A stretch of 64,000 nucleotides of DNA from Jiangella ureilytica (GTDB lineage Bacteria > Actinomycetota > Actinomycetes > Jiangellales > Jiangellaceae). The stretch covers positions 61,797-125,796 of the forward strand of contig NZ_SMKL01000009.1 in NCBI RefSeq assembly GCF_004348545.1. Reading direction: 5' to 3'. Under the pieces are notes generated by a model. It was not told where the DNA came from. It made no database searches and saw only the letters and a program-made list of their open reading frames with translations. This document shows, one piece after another, positions 17,582 through 27,000 of the stretch. How positions within the stretch are numbered: the first letter of the stretch is position 1; every line of letters starts with the position of its first letter. Position numbers and translations under genes: made by a program.

Positions 17582-18847
17582 ATGAGTGACAGCTCCGCGC
17601 CCGCCGATCAGGTGTTCCTGCGCCGCCACAACCTCGCGATGGTCCTGCGCGACCTGCGCGACGCGGGCCCGCGCTCTCGGGCGCGCATCGCGGCCGACAC
17701 CGGGCTCAACAAGGCCACCGTCTCCAGCCTGATCGCCGAGCTGGCCGAGCTGGGCCTCGTGCGCGACGGCGTCGTCGAGCGCGGCGGCGGGGTCGGCCGG
17801 CCCGGGCAGACCGTCGAGATCGACGGGCGCATCTGCGGCCTGGGCGCCGAGGTCAACGTCGACTACGTCGCGGTCCTCGTGCTCGACCTGCGCGGCGAGG
17901 AGGTCAGCTACGTCCGCACCCCGCTCGACGTCCCGCGCCTGGGCGTGGACAGCACGCTGGACGAGCTCGCGGCCGTCATCGCGGCCGCCGTCGACGACGC
18001 CGCGGCCCGGGGGCACGACGTCGCCGGCATCACGGTCGGCATCCCGGGCATGGTCGAGACCGCGCCCGGGGTGCTGCGGCACGCCCCCAACGTCGGCTGG
18101 CGCGAGGTGCGCATCGCCGACGAGCTCGCCGCCCGCCTCGCCGGCCCGGCCGCGATCATCCGGGTCGACAACGACGCCAACCTCAGCGCGCTGGCCGAGT
18201 ACACCATGGGCACGTCGGCCGGCACGCTCGACCTCGTCTACGTCACCGGCGAGACCGGCGTCGGCGGCGGCGTCATCTCCGACGGCGTGCTGCTGCGCGG
18301 CACCGAGGGCTACGGCGGCGAGATCGGGCACATGCCCATCGGCGACCCCGCCCACCGCTGCGGCTGCGGCAAGCTCGGCTGCTGGGAGACGTCGGTCGGG
18401 CTGGCGGCGCTGCTGCGCGAGGTCGCCGACCCCGACGACCCCGTCACCGACCCGTCCGTCGACCTCGAGGTGCGGCTGGCCGAGATCCGCCGCCGCGCCG
18501 CCCTGGGCGACGGCCGCACGCTGCGCGGCATCGAGGCGGTCGGCACCGGTCTCGGGCTGGGCGCTGCCATCCTGGTCAACCTGTTCAACCCGCGGGTCAT
18601 CGTGCTCGGCGGCTACTTCGCCGAGCTGGGTGAGTTCTTCCTGCCGGTCATGGAGACCGAGCTCGACAAGCGCGTCGTCGCCCCGGCCCGCGGAGGCTGC
18701 CGCATCGAGCTGTCCTCGCTGGGGTTCACGGCTGCCTGCCGCGGCGGCGCGCACGTCGCACTCGACGCCGTGTTCACCGACCCCGCCGCGGTGGGAACGG
18801 CGGCTGCCGACCCCGTCCCCACCCCAATCCCCGGAGGTATGGCGTGA
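17582..18847 (+). CDS. ROK family transcriptional regulator heading a sugar ABC operon
   Basis: 421 residues from ATG 17582 (purine-rich AGAGGGGG upstream). N-terminal winged HTH (about residues 14-65, RIAADTGLNKATVSSLIAEL) and a ROK domain with the zinc signature GHMPIGD...CGCGKLGC. Its stop overlaps the GTG of the ATPase gene by four bases, so regulator and transporter are translationally coupled. That argues for a XylR/NagC-type local repressor sensing the imported sugar. The likely promoter is at 17496-17525. The C-terminal extension (about 20 residues, Ala/Pro-rich) looks unstructured. Confidence 0.92.
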   Translation: MSDSSAPADQVFLRRHNLAMVLRDLRDAGPRSRARIAADTGLNKATVSSLIAELAELGLVRDGVVERGGGVGRPGQTVEIDGRICGLGAEVNVDYVAVLVLDLRGEEVSYVRTPLDVPRLGVDSTLDELAAVIAAAVDDAAARGHDVAGITVGIPGMVETAPGVLRHAPNVGWREVRIADELAARLAGPAAIIRVDNDANLSALAEYTMGTSAGTLDLVYVTGETGVGGGVISDGVLLRGTEGYGGEIGHMPIGDPAHRCGCGKLGCWETSVGLAALLREVADPDDPVTDPSVDLEVRLAEIRRRAALGDGRTLRGIEAVGTGLGLGAAILVNLFNPRVIVLGGYFAELGEFFLPVMETELDKRVVAPARGGCRIELSSLGFTAACRGGAHVALDAVFTDPAAVGTAAADPVPTPIPGGMA

Positions 18848-20349
18848 GCGACCCGTTGCTCCAGATGAGCGGCATCGTCAAGGCGTTCCCCGGCGTGCGG
18901 GCGCTCGACGGCGTCGACCTCGAGGTCCGCGCCGGCGAGGTGCACTGCCTGCTCGGCCAGAACGGCGCCGGCAAGTCGACCCTGATCAAGGTGCTGTCCG
19001 GCGCCCACCAGCCCGACGAGGGCGAGATCCGCTGGCAGGGCGAGGAGATCAGGCTCACTACGCCACTCTCGGCCATGAAACACGGCATCGCGACCATCTA
19101 CCAGGAGCTCGACCTCGTCGACGGCCTCACCGTCGCCGAGAACATCTACCTGGGCCACGAGTTGTCCTCGGCCGGGTTCGCCCACCGCGGCGAGACGCAG
19201 AAGCAGGCCGCCGCGCTGCTGGCCCGGCTCGGCCACTCCGAGATCTCGCCGCGCCGCGAGCTGGGCACGCTGTCGGCGGCCGGCAAGCAGGTCGTCAGCA
19301 TGGCCCGGGCGCTCTCGCACGACGTCAAGCTGATCATCATGGACGAGCCGTCGGCGGTCCTTGATCAGGAAGAGGTCGCCCGGCTGTTCAAGGTCATCCG
19401 CGACCTGCAGTCCGAGGGCGTCGCCGTCGTCTACATCTCGCACCGGCTCGAGGAGATCCGCCAGGTCGGCGACCGCGTCACCGTCCTCAAGGACGGCCGC
19501 ACCGTCGCCACCGGCCTGCCGGCCCGCGACACCCCGACCCGTGAGCTCACCCGGCTGATGACCGGCCGCGACATCGAGTACGTCTTCCCGCCCCGCGTCT
19601 CGCGCGACGGCGACGGCACGGTCGTGCTCTCGGTCGAGAATCTGGCGTCGGGCCGCGCGTTCAGCGGCGTCGACTTCGAGGTCCGGGCCGGCGAGATCGT
19701 GGGGCTGGCGGGCCTCGTCGGCTCCGGCCGGTCGGAGATCCTCGAGACCATCTACGGCGCCCGCAGGGCCACCGCCGGCACCGTCACCGTCGACGGCAAG
19801 CAGCTGCGCAACGGGCGTGTGCGGGCTGCCGTCGGAGCCGGCGTCGGGCTGTGCCCCGAGGAGCGCAAGAGCCAGGGGCTGCTGCTCGACGAGGCCGTCT
19901 ACCGCAACGTCAGCCTGGCGACCATGGGGCGCTTCTCCCGCGGCGGCTTCATCAACCGCGGCAGCGAGAAGCGCGCCGCCAGCGAGCACGTGAAGTCGCT
20001 CGACGTGCGCCCGACGGGCGTCGAGCGGGCCGTCCGCACTCTGTCGGGCGGCAACCAGCAGAAGGTGGTTCTCGCCAGGTGGCTGCTCCGGGAGTGCCGG
20101 GTGCTGCTGCTCGACGAGCCGACGCGAGGGGTCGACGTGGGGGCGCGCAGTGAGATCTACGCGCTCGTCCGCCGGCTCGCGGACGAGGGCGTCGCCGTCG
20201 TCCTGGTGAGCAGCGAGGTTCCCGAGGTGCTCGGCCTGGCCGACCGGGTGCTGGTCCTGCGGGAAGGCGTCGTCGTGCACACCGGGCCGGCCGACGACAT
20301 CGATGAGCACCGGGTCCTCGACCTGGTGATGGAAGGGAGCGCAGCGTGA
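18844..20349 (+). CDS. Sugar ABC transporter ATPase with two nucleotide-binding domains (RbsA/XylG/MglA type)
   Basis: 501 residues; GTG start overlaps the ROK stop and has GGAGG 7 bases upstream. Domain 1: Walker A GQNGAGKST, an atypical signature LSAAGKQ and Walker B LIIMDEPS. Domain 2: the degenerate Walker A GLVGSGRSE typical of the family, signature LSGGNQQ and Walker B VLLLDEPTRGVD. Its length equals the usual ~500 residues of tandem-domain sugar importers. It energises uptake through the permease encoded next, whose GTG overlaps its stop by four bases. Confidence 0.95.
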   Translation: MSDPLLQMSGIVKAFPGVRALDGVDLEVRAGEVHCLLGQNGAGKSTLIKVLSGAHQPDEGEIRWQGEEIRLTTPLSAMKHGIATIYQELDLVDGLTVAENIYLGHELSSAGFAHRGETQKQAAALLARLGHSEISPRRELGTLSAAGKQVVSMARALSHDVKLIIMDEPSAVLDQEEVARLFKVIRDLQSEGVAVVYISHRLEEIRQVGDRVTVLKDGRTVATGLPARDTPTRELTRLMTGRDIEYVFPPRVSRDGDGTVVLSVENLASGRAFSGVDFEVRAGEIVGLAGLVGSGRSEILETIYGARRATAGTVTVDGKQLRNGRVRAAVGAGVGLCPEERKSQGLLLDEAVYRNVSLATMGRFSRGGFINRGSEKRAASEHVKSLDVRPTGVERAVRTLSGGNQQKVVLARWLLRECRVLLLDEPTRGVDVGARSEIYALVRRLADEGVAVVLVSSEVPEVLGLADRVLVLREGVVVHTGPADDIDEHRVLDLVMEGSAA

Positions 20350-21431
20350 GCGACCAGACGCCGGCGTCGCCGCCGGCAGGCGCGACGGCCACCACACCAC
20401 CCGCCGACGAGCATCGCCGCATCGAGGCTGCCGCGGCGGAGGAGGGCGAGACCCGATCCGGCTTCGTCCGGTTCATGAGCAGCCCCTTCGGCCGGAACCT
20501 CGGCCTGATCCTGGCGCTGCTCGTGCTGTGCGCCGTGGGCGCCTTCACCGCCGGCGATCGTTTCGTCGACACCGACAACATGGTGACGATCTTGCGGTTC
20601 GCCTCCATCATCGGCGTGGTCAGCATCGGCATGACGTTCGTGATCATCGGCGGCGGCATCGACCTCTCTGTCGGCGCCATCGTCGCGCTCTCGTCGGTCT
20701 GGGCCACCACCCTGGCCACCCAGACGATGGCCGAAGATACCCACTGGCTGCTCATGGTGTTCGTGGCCTGCGCCGTCGGCGTCGGCTGCGGGCTGGTCAA
20801 CGGGATCCTCATCGCCTACGGGGGGATGGCGCCGTTCATCGCCACGCTGGCGATGTTCGCCGCCGCCCGCGGCCTGGCCGAGATCATCTCCGAGAAGCGC
20901 ACGCAGCTCGTGGACGTCCGCGGGCTGGTCGACACCATCAACGGCGAGTTCCTCGGCATCCCGGTGCTCGTCTGGATCTTCGCCGCGGTCAGCACCATCG
21001 GCTGGGTGCTGCTCAACCGCACCACGTTCGGCCGGCGCACCATCGCCGTCGGCGGCAACGCGACGGCGGCCCGGCTCGCCGGCATCGCGGTCAAGCGCCA
21101 CACCGTCCTGCTGTACGTGGTGCTGGGCCTGGCCTGCGGCATCGCCGGGATCATGCTGACCGCCCGCACCGGCACCGGCAGCGGGACCCACGGCCAGCTG
21201 TACGAGCTCGATGCGATCGCCGCCGTCGTCATCGGCGGGACGCTGCTCACCGGCGGCCGTGGCACCATCGTCGGCACCATCATCGGGGTCCTGATCTTCA
21301 CCACGCTGACGAACGTGTTCACGCTGAACAACCTCGACAGCTCCACCCAAGCCGTCGCCAAGGGCGCGATCATCGTGATCGCCGTCCTCCTGCAGCAGCG
21401 GGTCTCCGTCCGGAGCGCAGACTCGAGCTGA
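20346..21431 (+). CDS. Sugar ABC transporter permease (RbsC type)
   Basis: 361 residues with a ~45-residue hydrophilic N-terminal extension, then about eight to ten transmembrane helices. The segment IIGGGIDLSVGAIVAL is the conserved RbsC/XylH/AraH signature. It should form the homodimeric channel working with the tandem ATPase and the lipoprotein encoded 107 bases downstream. GTG start with a four-base overlap to the ATPase gene. Confidence 0.94.
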   Translation: MSDQTPASPPAGATATTPPADEHRRIEAAAAEEGETRSGFVRFMSSPFGRNLGLILALLVLCAVGAFTAGDRFVDTDNMVTILRFASIIGVVSIGMTFVIIGGGIDLSVGAIVALSSVWATTLATQTMAEDTHWLLMVFVACAVGVGCGLVNGILIAYGGMAPFIATLAMFAAARGLAEIISEKRTQLVDVRGLVDTINGEFLGIPVLVWIFAAVSTIGWVLLNRTTFGRRTIAVGGNATAARLAGIAVKRHTVLLYVVLGLACGIAGIMLTARTGTGSGTHGQLYELDAIAAVVIGGTLLTGGRGTIVGTIIGVLIFTTLTNVFTLNNLDSSTQAVAKGAIIVIAVLLQQRVSVRSADSS

Positions 21432-21435
21432 CGTG

Positions 21436-21461
21436 CGGGGCCGCCGGACCGCGCGGCCCCG
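21436..21461 (+). terminator. Intercistronic hairpin between permease and binding-protein genes
   Basis: A 9-base stem (21436-21444 CGGGGCCGC with 21453-21461) and an 8-base loop, just after the permease stop. In sugar importer operons such hairpins usually protect or partly terminate the transcript, letting the binding protein be made in excess; that role is inferred. Confidence 0.5.
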
Positions 21462-21538
21462 TCATCCCCCACTCACCCCCAAGAGCGCACCCACCGGACG
21501 GGCTGTCCGGGAACCGAACCGATGACGAGGAGATACCC

Positions 21539-22615
21539 ATGTCCGTACGCACGAATCGGCCGCGACGCCGGTTGCTGACCTCGATGGCCGCCGTGTTCGC
21601 GGCCGGGGCCTTCGTAGTGGGCTGCACCAGCAACGAGCCGGAGGAAGAGGACCAGCCGGCCGCCGCCGAGACCGGCGGCGGGGACGACGGCGACGGCGGC
21701 AGCGGCAACGACGAGCCGGGCGAGACCGTCGTCATCGGCTTCTCCGGCCCCGAGGCCGACCACGGCTGGCTGGCCGCCGTCAACGACTCCGCCATCGCCG
21801 AGGCCGAGAGTTACGAGGACGTCGAGCTGCGCACCGCCGAGGGCACCAACGACGCCAACCTGCAGATCAGCCAGATCGAGACGTTCATCAACGAGGGCGT
21901 CGACGCGATCGTGCTGCTGCCGACAGACGGCGCCCAGCTCACCGAGGTGGCCATCCGTGCCATGGAGGCCGGGATCCCGGTCGTCAACGTCGACCGCGAG
22001 TTCTCCAGCCCGTTCGCCGCCCGCGCCACCATCCTCGGCGACAACCACGGCATGGGCATCTCGGCCGGCACCTACGCCTGCCAGTTGATCGAGGAGAACG
22101 GCATCGCCGACCCGGTGATCGCCGAGATCGCCGGCATCGACTCGCTGCCGCTGACCCAGGACCGGTCCCGTGGCTTCGCCGAGGCACTCGAGGCCTGCGG
22201 CCAGGAGGTCGACAACCGCGTCGCCGCCGAGTTCACCGTCGAGTCCGGCGAGGAGCAGGCCGCGAACCTGCTGCAGGCCGCGCCGCAGATCGACATCATC
22301 TGGAACCACGACGACGACCAGGGCGTCGGCGTGAAGCAGGCGTTCGACAACGCCGGCCGCGACGAGTTCTTCTTCATCGGCGGCGCCGGTTCCGCGAACG
22401 CGATGCAGTGGATCCAGGACGGCGAGATGGAGGCGACCATTCTCTACCCGCCGACCCAGGCCGCCGACGGCATCCGCCTCGCCCGGCTGATCGCGCAGAA
22501 CAAGGGGATGTCGGACCTGGTCCAGGTCGAGGTGCCGCGCCGCATCGTGCTCAACGCGCCGGTCGTGAACGCCGACAACGTCGAGGACTACCTGCACCTG
22601 GGCTTCGAGTCCTGA
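21539..22615 (+). CDS. Sugar-binding lipoprotein of the ABC importer
   Basis: 358 residues from ATG 21539 with GACGAGGAG upstream. It has a lipoprotein signal (FVVGC lipobox, Cys about residue 28), an acidic Gly/Asp-rich linker (about 33-60) and a periplasmic-binding-protein-like type I (RbsB/LacI-fold) domain: VVIGFSG, ISQIETFINEGVDAIVLLP, PVVNVDREF, NHDDDQGVG. It captures the monosaccharide-like substrate for the upstream ATPase and permease. The ligand cannot be named. A hairpin follows the gene. Confidence 0.93.
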   Translation: MSVRTNRPRRRLLTSMAAVFAAGAFVVGCTSNEPEEEDQPAAAETGGGDDGDGGSGNDEPGETVVIGFSGPEADHGWLAAVNDSAIAEAESYEDVELRTAEGTNDANLQISQIETFINEGVDAIVLLPTDGAQLTEVAIRAMEAGIPVVNVDREFSSPFAARATILGDNHGMGISAGTYACQLIEENGIADPVIAEIAGIDSLPLTQDRSRGFAEALEACGQEVDNRVAAEFTVESGEEQAANLLQAAPQIDIIWNHDDDQGVGVKQAFDNAGRDEFFFIGGAGSANAMQWIQDGEMEATILYPPTQAADGIRLARLIAQNKGMSDLVQVEVPRRIVLNAPVVNADNVEDYLHLGFES

Positions 22616-22642
22616 CAGGTCTGGAATCCAGGACGGGTAGAA

Positions 22643-22683
22643 GAGGAGTGGCGGGGTCGGCGCCGATCCCGCCACACCTCCTC
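22643..22683 (+). terminator. Hairpin between binding-protein and oxidoreductase genes
   Basis: About 12 pairs (22648-22659 with 22664-22675, including one G-U) and a 4-base loop, extended outside a small bulge by GAGGA/TCCTC. It probably ends or attenuates the ABC operon. Confidence 0.6.
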
Positions 22684-22723
22684 GCCCGTCACCAACGGGG
22701 GCACACAACGGAAGGCAACGCAC

Positions 22724-23917
22724 ATGACGGTTGACGACACGCCGGCTCTCGGCATCGGCATGGTGGGCTACGCGTTCATGGGGGCGGCCCACTCCCAGGC
22801 CTGGCGCAACGCTCCGAGCTTCTTCGACGTGCCGATCGTCCCGCGCCTCGTCGCGCTGGGCGGCCGGAACGCCGAAGCGGCCGGCGACGTCGCCAGACGG
22901 TTCGGCTGGGAGAGTGTCGAGACCGACTGGCGGCAGCTCGTCGCGCGCGACGACGTCGGGCTCGTCGACGTCTGCACACCCGGCGACACCCACGCCGAGA
23001 TCGCGATCGCGGCACTCGAGGCCGGCAAGCACGTCCTCTGCGAGAAGCCACTGGCCAACACCGTCGCCGAGGCCGAGGCCATGGTGGCGGCCGCGGAGAA
23101 GGCGGCGGAGTCGGGCGTGCGCAGCCTGGTCGGCTTCACCTACCGGCGGGTCCCCGCCATCGCGCTGGCCCGGCAGCTGGTGGCCGAGGGCCGCGTCGGC
23201 CGGATCCACCACGTGCGCGCCCAGTACCTGCAGGACTGGATCGCCGACCCCGATGTGCCGTTGTCGTGGCGGCTGCAGAAGGAGAAGGCCGGCTCCGGCG
23301 CGCTAGGCGACATCGGGGCGCACATCATCGACCTGACGCAGTACATCACCGGTGAGCGCATCACCGGGGTCAGCGCGATCCTCGAGACGTTCGTCAGGGA
23401 GCGTCCGGTGCCCGAGTCGTTCACCGGTCTCGCCGGCAGCGCGCCGGTCGCGGCCAAGCTGGGCGAGGTCACCGTCGACGACACCGCGGTCTTCCTGGCC
23501 CGGTTCACCGGGGGAGCGGTGGCGACGTACGAGGCGACCCGGTTCGCGTCCGGGCGCAAGAACGCCATCCGCATCGAGATCAACGGGTCCAACGGCAGCC
23601 TGGCGTTCGACTTCGAGGACATGAACGTCCTCAACGTCTACGACAGCACCGAGGACGCCCGCGTCGCCGGCTTCAAGCGCGTTCTGGTCACCGAGCCCAG
23701 CCACCCGTACGTGAGCGCGTGGTGGCCGGCTGGGCACGGGCTCGGCTACGAGCACGCCTTCACGCACCAGGCCGTCGACCTGCTGACGGCGATCGCCGAA
23801 GGTCGCGACCCGGCGCCGTCGTTCGCCGACGGGCTCAACATCCAGCGGATCCTGGCCGCCGTCGAGGACAGCGCGGCCGCGGGCAGCGCATGGACGGAGG
23901 TGCCCGCACCCGCCTGA
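22724..23917 (+). CDS. Gfo/Idh/MocA family oxidoreductase
   Basis: 397 residues from ATG 22724. The N-terminal Rossmann fold (GIGMVGYAFMGAAH) is followed by the family motif VLCEKPLANTVAE (EKP, about residue 105) and the GDIGAHIIDL helix, whose His is the usual catalytic acid/base. The C-terminal half is the alpha/beta substrate and dimer domain. Family members oxidise sugars, inositols or glycosides at a secondary hydroxyl with NAD(P); ThuB-type members make 3-keto sugars. Cytoplasmic, and placed directly after the sugar importer, so it probably acts on the imported sugar. Confidence 0.93.
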   Translation: MTVDDTPALGIGMVGYAFMGAAHSQAWRNAPSFFDVPIVPRLVALGGRNAEAAGDVARRFGWESVETDWRQLVARDDVGLVDVCTPGDTHAEIAIAALEAGKHVLCEKPLANTVAEAEAMVAAAEKAAESGVRSLVGFTYRRVPAIALARQLVAEGRVGRIHHVRAQYLQDWIADPDVPLSWRLQKEKAGSGALGDIGAHIIDLTQYITGERITGVSAILETFVRERPVPESFTGLAGSAPVAAKLGEVTVDDTAVFLARFTGGAVATYEATRFASGRKNAIRIEINGSNGSLAFDFEDMNVLNVYDSTEDARVAGFKRVLVTEPSHPYVSAWWPAGHGLGYEHAFTHQAVDLLTAIAEGRDPAPSFADGLNIQRILAAVEDSAAAGSAWTEVPAPA

Positions 23918-24049
23918 GAAACGAGCGGACCGGCACCGGCCGGCACGACACCGAAACACCCGCAGCACTTGCGAGGGCCGAAGTACCACGGGGGGCCGAT
24001 CCCCGGCACGGAGCGCACGTCCCGTTCCCGACAGTCAGAGGAGACTGTG

Positions 24050-27000
24050 GTGAGTCATCCCACGCAGCGCACCCGGAGATGGGCGCGTCGATTATTGGCT
24101 GCAGGTGTCGCCGTCGTGACGGCGGTGCCGCTGGCGGTCGCCGCCATGGCGCCTCAGGCTGCGGCCCATCCGGGCCACGGCGGCTACTCGATCCTGGTGT
24201 TCTCGAAGACGGCGGGCTTCCGGCACGACTCGATCCCCGCGGGCATCGCGGCGATCCAGCAGCTGGGCGTCCAGCACGAGTTCGACGTCACCGCGACCGA
24301 GGACGCCGCGGCGTTCACCGACGCCAACCTCGCCCAGTACGACGCCGTCGTCTGGCTGTCCACCACCGGTGACGTCCTCAACGCCGACCAGCAGGCCGCG
24401 TTCGAGCGCTACATCCAGGCCGGCGGCGGCTACGCGGGCATCCACTCCGCGTCCGACACCGAGTACAGCTGGCCCTGGTACGGCGAGCTGGTCGGCGCCT
24501 ACTTCGCCAGCCACCCGCAGAACCAGACCGCGACGGTCAAGGTGGAGGACCCGGCGCACCCGTCGACCCAGCACCTCGATCCGCTCTGGTCGCGCTTCGA
24601 CGAGTGGTACAACTACCAGTCGAACCCGCGCAGCGACGTGCACGTGCTGACGTCGCTGGACGAGAAGTCCTACTCGCCGGGCGGCGGCGCCATGGGGGCG
24701 GACCACCCCATCACCTGGTGCCACGACTACGACGGCGGCCGCTCCTGGTACACCGGCCTCGGCCACACCATCGAGTCCTACTCCGAGCCGGATTTCCTGC
24801 AGATGCTGCTCGGCGGCATCGAGACCGCCGCGGGCGTCACCCCGGCCGACTGTGCGGCCAGCCAGCCGGGCAGCCTCGAGAAGGTGACGCTCGACGACAC
24901 CACCAGCAACCCGATGGAGCTGGCGGTCGCCGACGACGGGCGGGTCTTCTACATCGACCGCAACGGCGCGGTCCGGCTCATCCGGCCGGACGGCTCGGCC
25001 ACCACCGTCGGCACACTGAGCGTGTACACGGGCCAGGAGTTCGGCCTCATGGGCATCGCCCTGGACCCGGACTTCACGACGAACGGCTGGATCTACCTCA
25101 CCTATGCCCCGACGGGGAGCGCGGCGATCGACCGGGTGTCGAGGTTCACCCTCACCGGCGAGACGCTGGACCTGGCGAGCGAGACCGTCATCATCGAGTA
25201 CCCGACCAACCGGGTCGAGTGCTGCCACGCCGGCGGTGCCCTCGAGTTCGACACCGAGGGCAACCTGTACCTCACCACCGGGGACAACACCAACCCGTTC
25301 GCGTCCGACGGTTACGCCCCGATCGACGAGAGGCCCGGCCGCGCGCTCTGGGACGCCCAGCGCACCTCGGCGAACACCAACAGCCTCAGCGGCAAGGTGC
25401 TGCGGATCACCCCGTCCGACGGCGGCGGCTACACCGTCCCGGCGGGCAACCTGTTCCCGCCCGGCACGGCACAGACCCGTCCGGAGATCTTCGCGATGGG
25501 CTTCCGCAACCCGTTCCGCATCGGCCTGGACCCGGCGACGAACAAGCTCCTGGTTGCCGACTACGGTCCCGACAACAGCGCGGCCAGCCCCACCCGTGGG
25601 CCCGACGGCCGGGTCGAGTGGAACATCGTCGATCAGCCCGGCTTCTACGGCTGGCCGTACTGCGTCGGCAACAACACCCCGTACATCGACTACGACTTCG
25701 CAACCGGCCAGTCCGGCGCGGCGTTCGACTGCGGCGCGCCGGTGAACGACTCGCCGAACAACACCGGCCTGACCCAGCTGCCGGCCGCCATCGAGGCGGA
25801 GGTCTGGTACGGCTACTCCACCAACCCGCTGTACCCCGAGATCGGCGGCGGCGGCGCCCCGATGGCCGGCGGCGTCTACCGCTACGACCCCGACCTGGTG
25901 TCGGACCGCAAGTGGCCGGCGTACTGGGACGGCAAGGCCATCTTCGCCGAATGGAACCAGGGCAACCTGTACTCGTTCCAGCTCGACGAGACCGGCTCCG
26001 ACGTCACGGACATCAACGCGGTCTTCCCGGACTGGCCGTTCGCCCGGCCGCACGCGCTGCAGTGGGGCCCCGACGGCGCGCTGTACGTCATCGAGTGGGG
26101 CAGCGGCTTCGGCGGCAACAACGCCGACTCCGGCGTCTACCGCATCGACTACGTCCAGGGCACGCGCGCCCCGGTGGCCCGCATCGACGCCAGCGCGACC
26201 TCCGGCCCGCTGCCGCTCGAGGTGGCCTTCGACGGCACCGCGTCGATCGACCCCGAGGGCGGGCCGATCACCTACGCCTGGGACTTCGACGGCGACGGCA
26301 CCACCGACTCCACCGAGGCGGAGGCGTCGTACACGTACACCACAGCCGGCGACTACACCGTCGCGCTCACCGTCACCGACGGCGACGGTCTGCAGGACGT
26401 CGCGAACGTCGAGATCGCGGCCGGCAACACCGCCCCCGAGGTCGACGTCGCGTGGCCGCCGAACGGCGGGTTCTTCGAGTTCGGCGACACCATTCGCTAC
26501 GAGGTGAGCGCCACCGATGCCGAGGACGGCCAGGGCGAGTGCCCGCGGATCGTCACCCAGCCGGCGCTCGGGCACGACGAGCACTCCCACGAGTACGCCG
26601 AGTACTTCGGCTGCGAAGGGGTGTTCCCGCTGCCCGGCGACTCCGGCCACGTCGGAGCGAACATCTTCGGCACCGTCACCGTCACCTACACCGACAACGG
26701 CGCTCCGAATGTCAGCCCGCTGACCAGCCAGGAGGTCCTGATCCTGCAGCCGAAGCGGCGCGAGGCCGAGCACTTCGACCTCACCGGCCGGCTGCCGGGC
26801 TCCACGTCGGGCGGCGACCCGGGCGTGCAGCGCGAGACCACCGGCGACGTCCTGGGCGGCACCCAGAACATCGGCTTCATCGAGCCCGGCGACTGGTGGG
26901 CCTGGGAGCCGATGAACCTCACCAACATCGACAGCATCACGCTGCGGGCGGCGACGCCCACCGGCGCGTCGACGGTCGAGGTGCGCACCGGCTCGCCGAC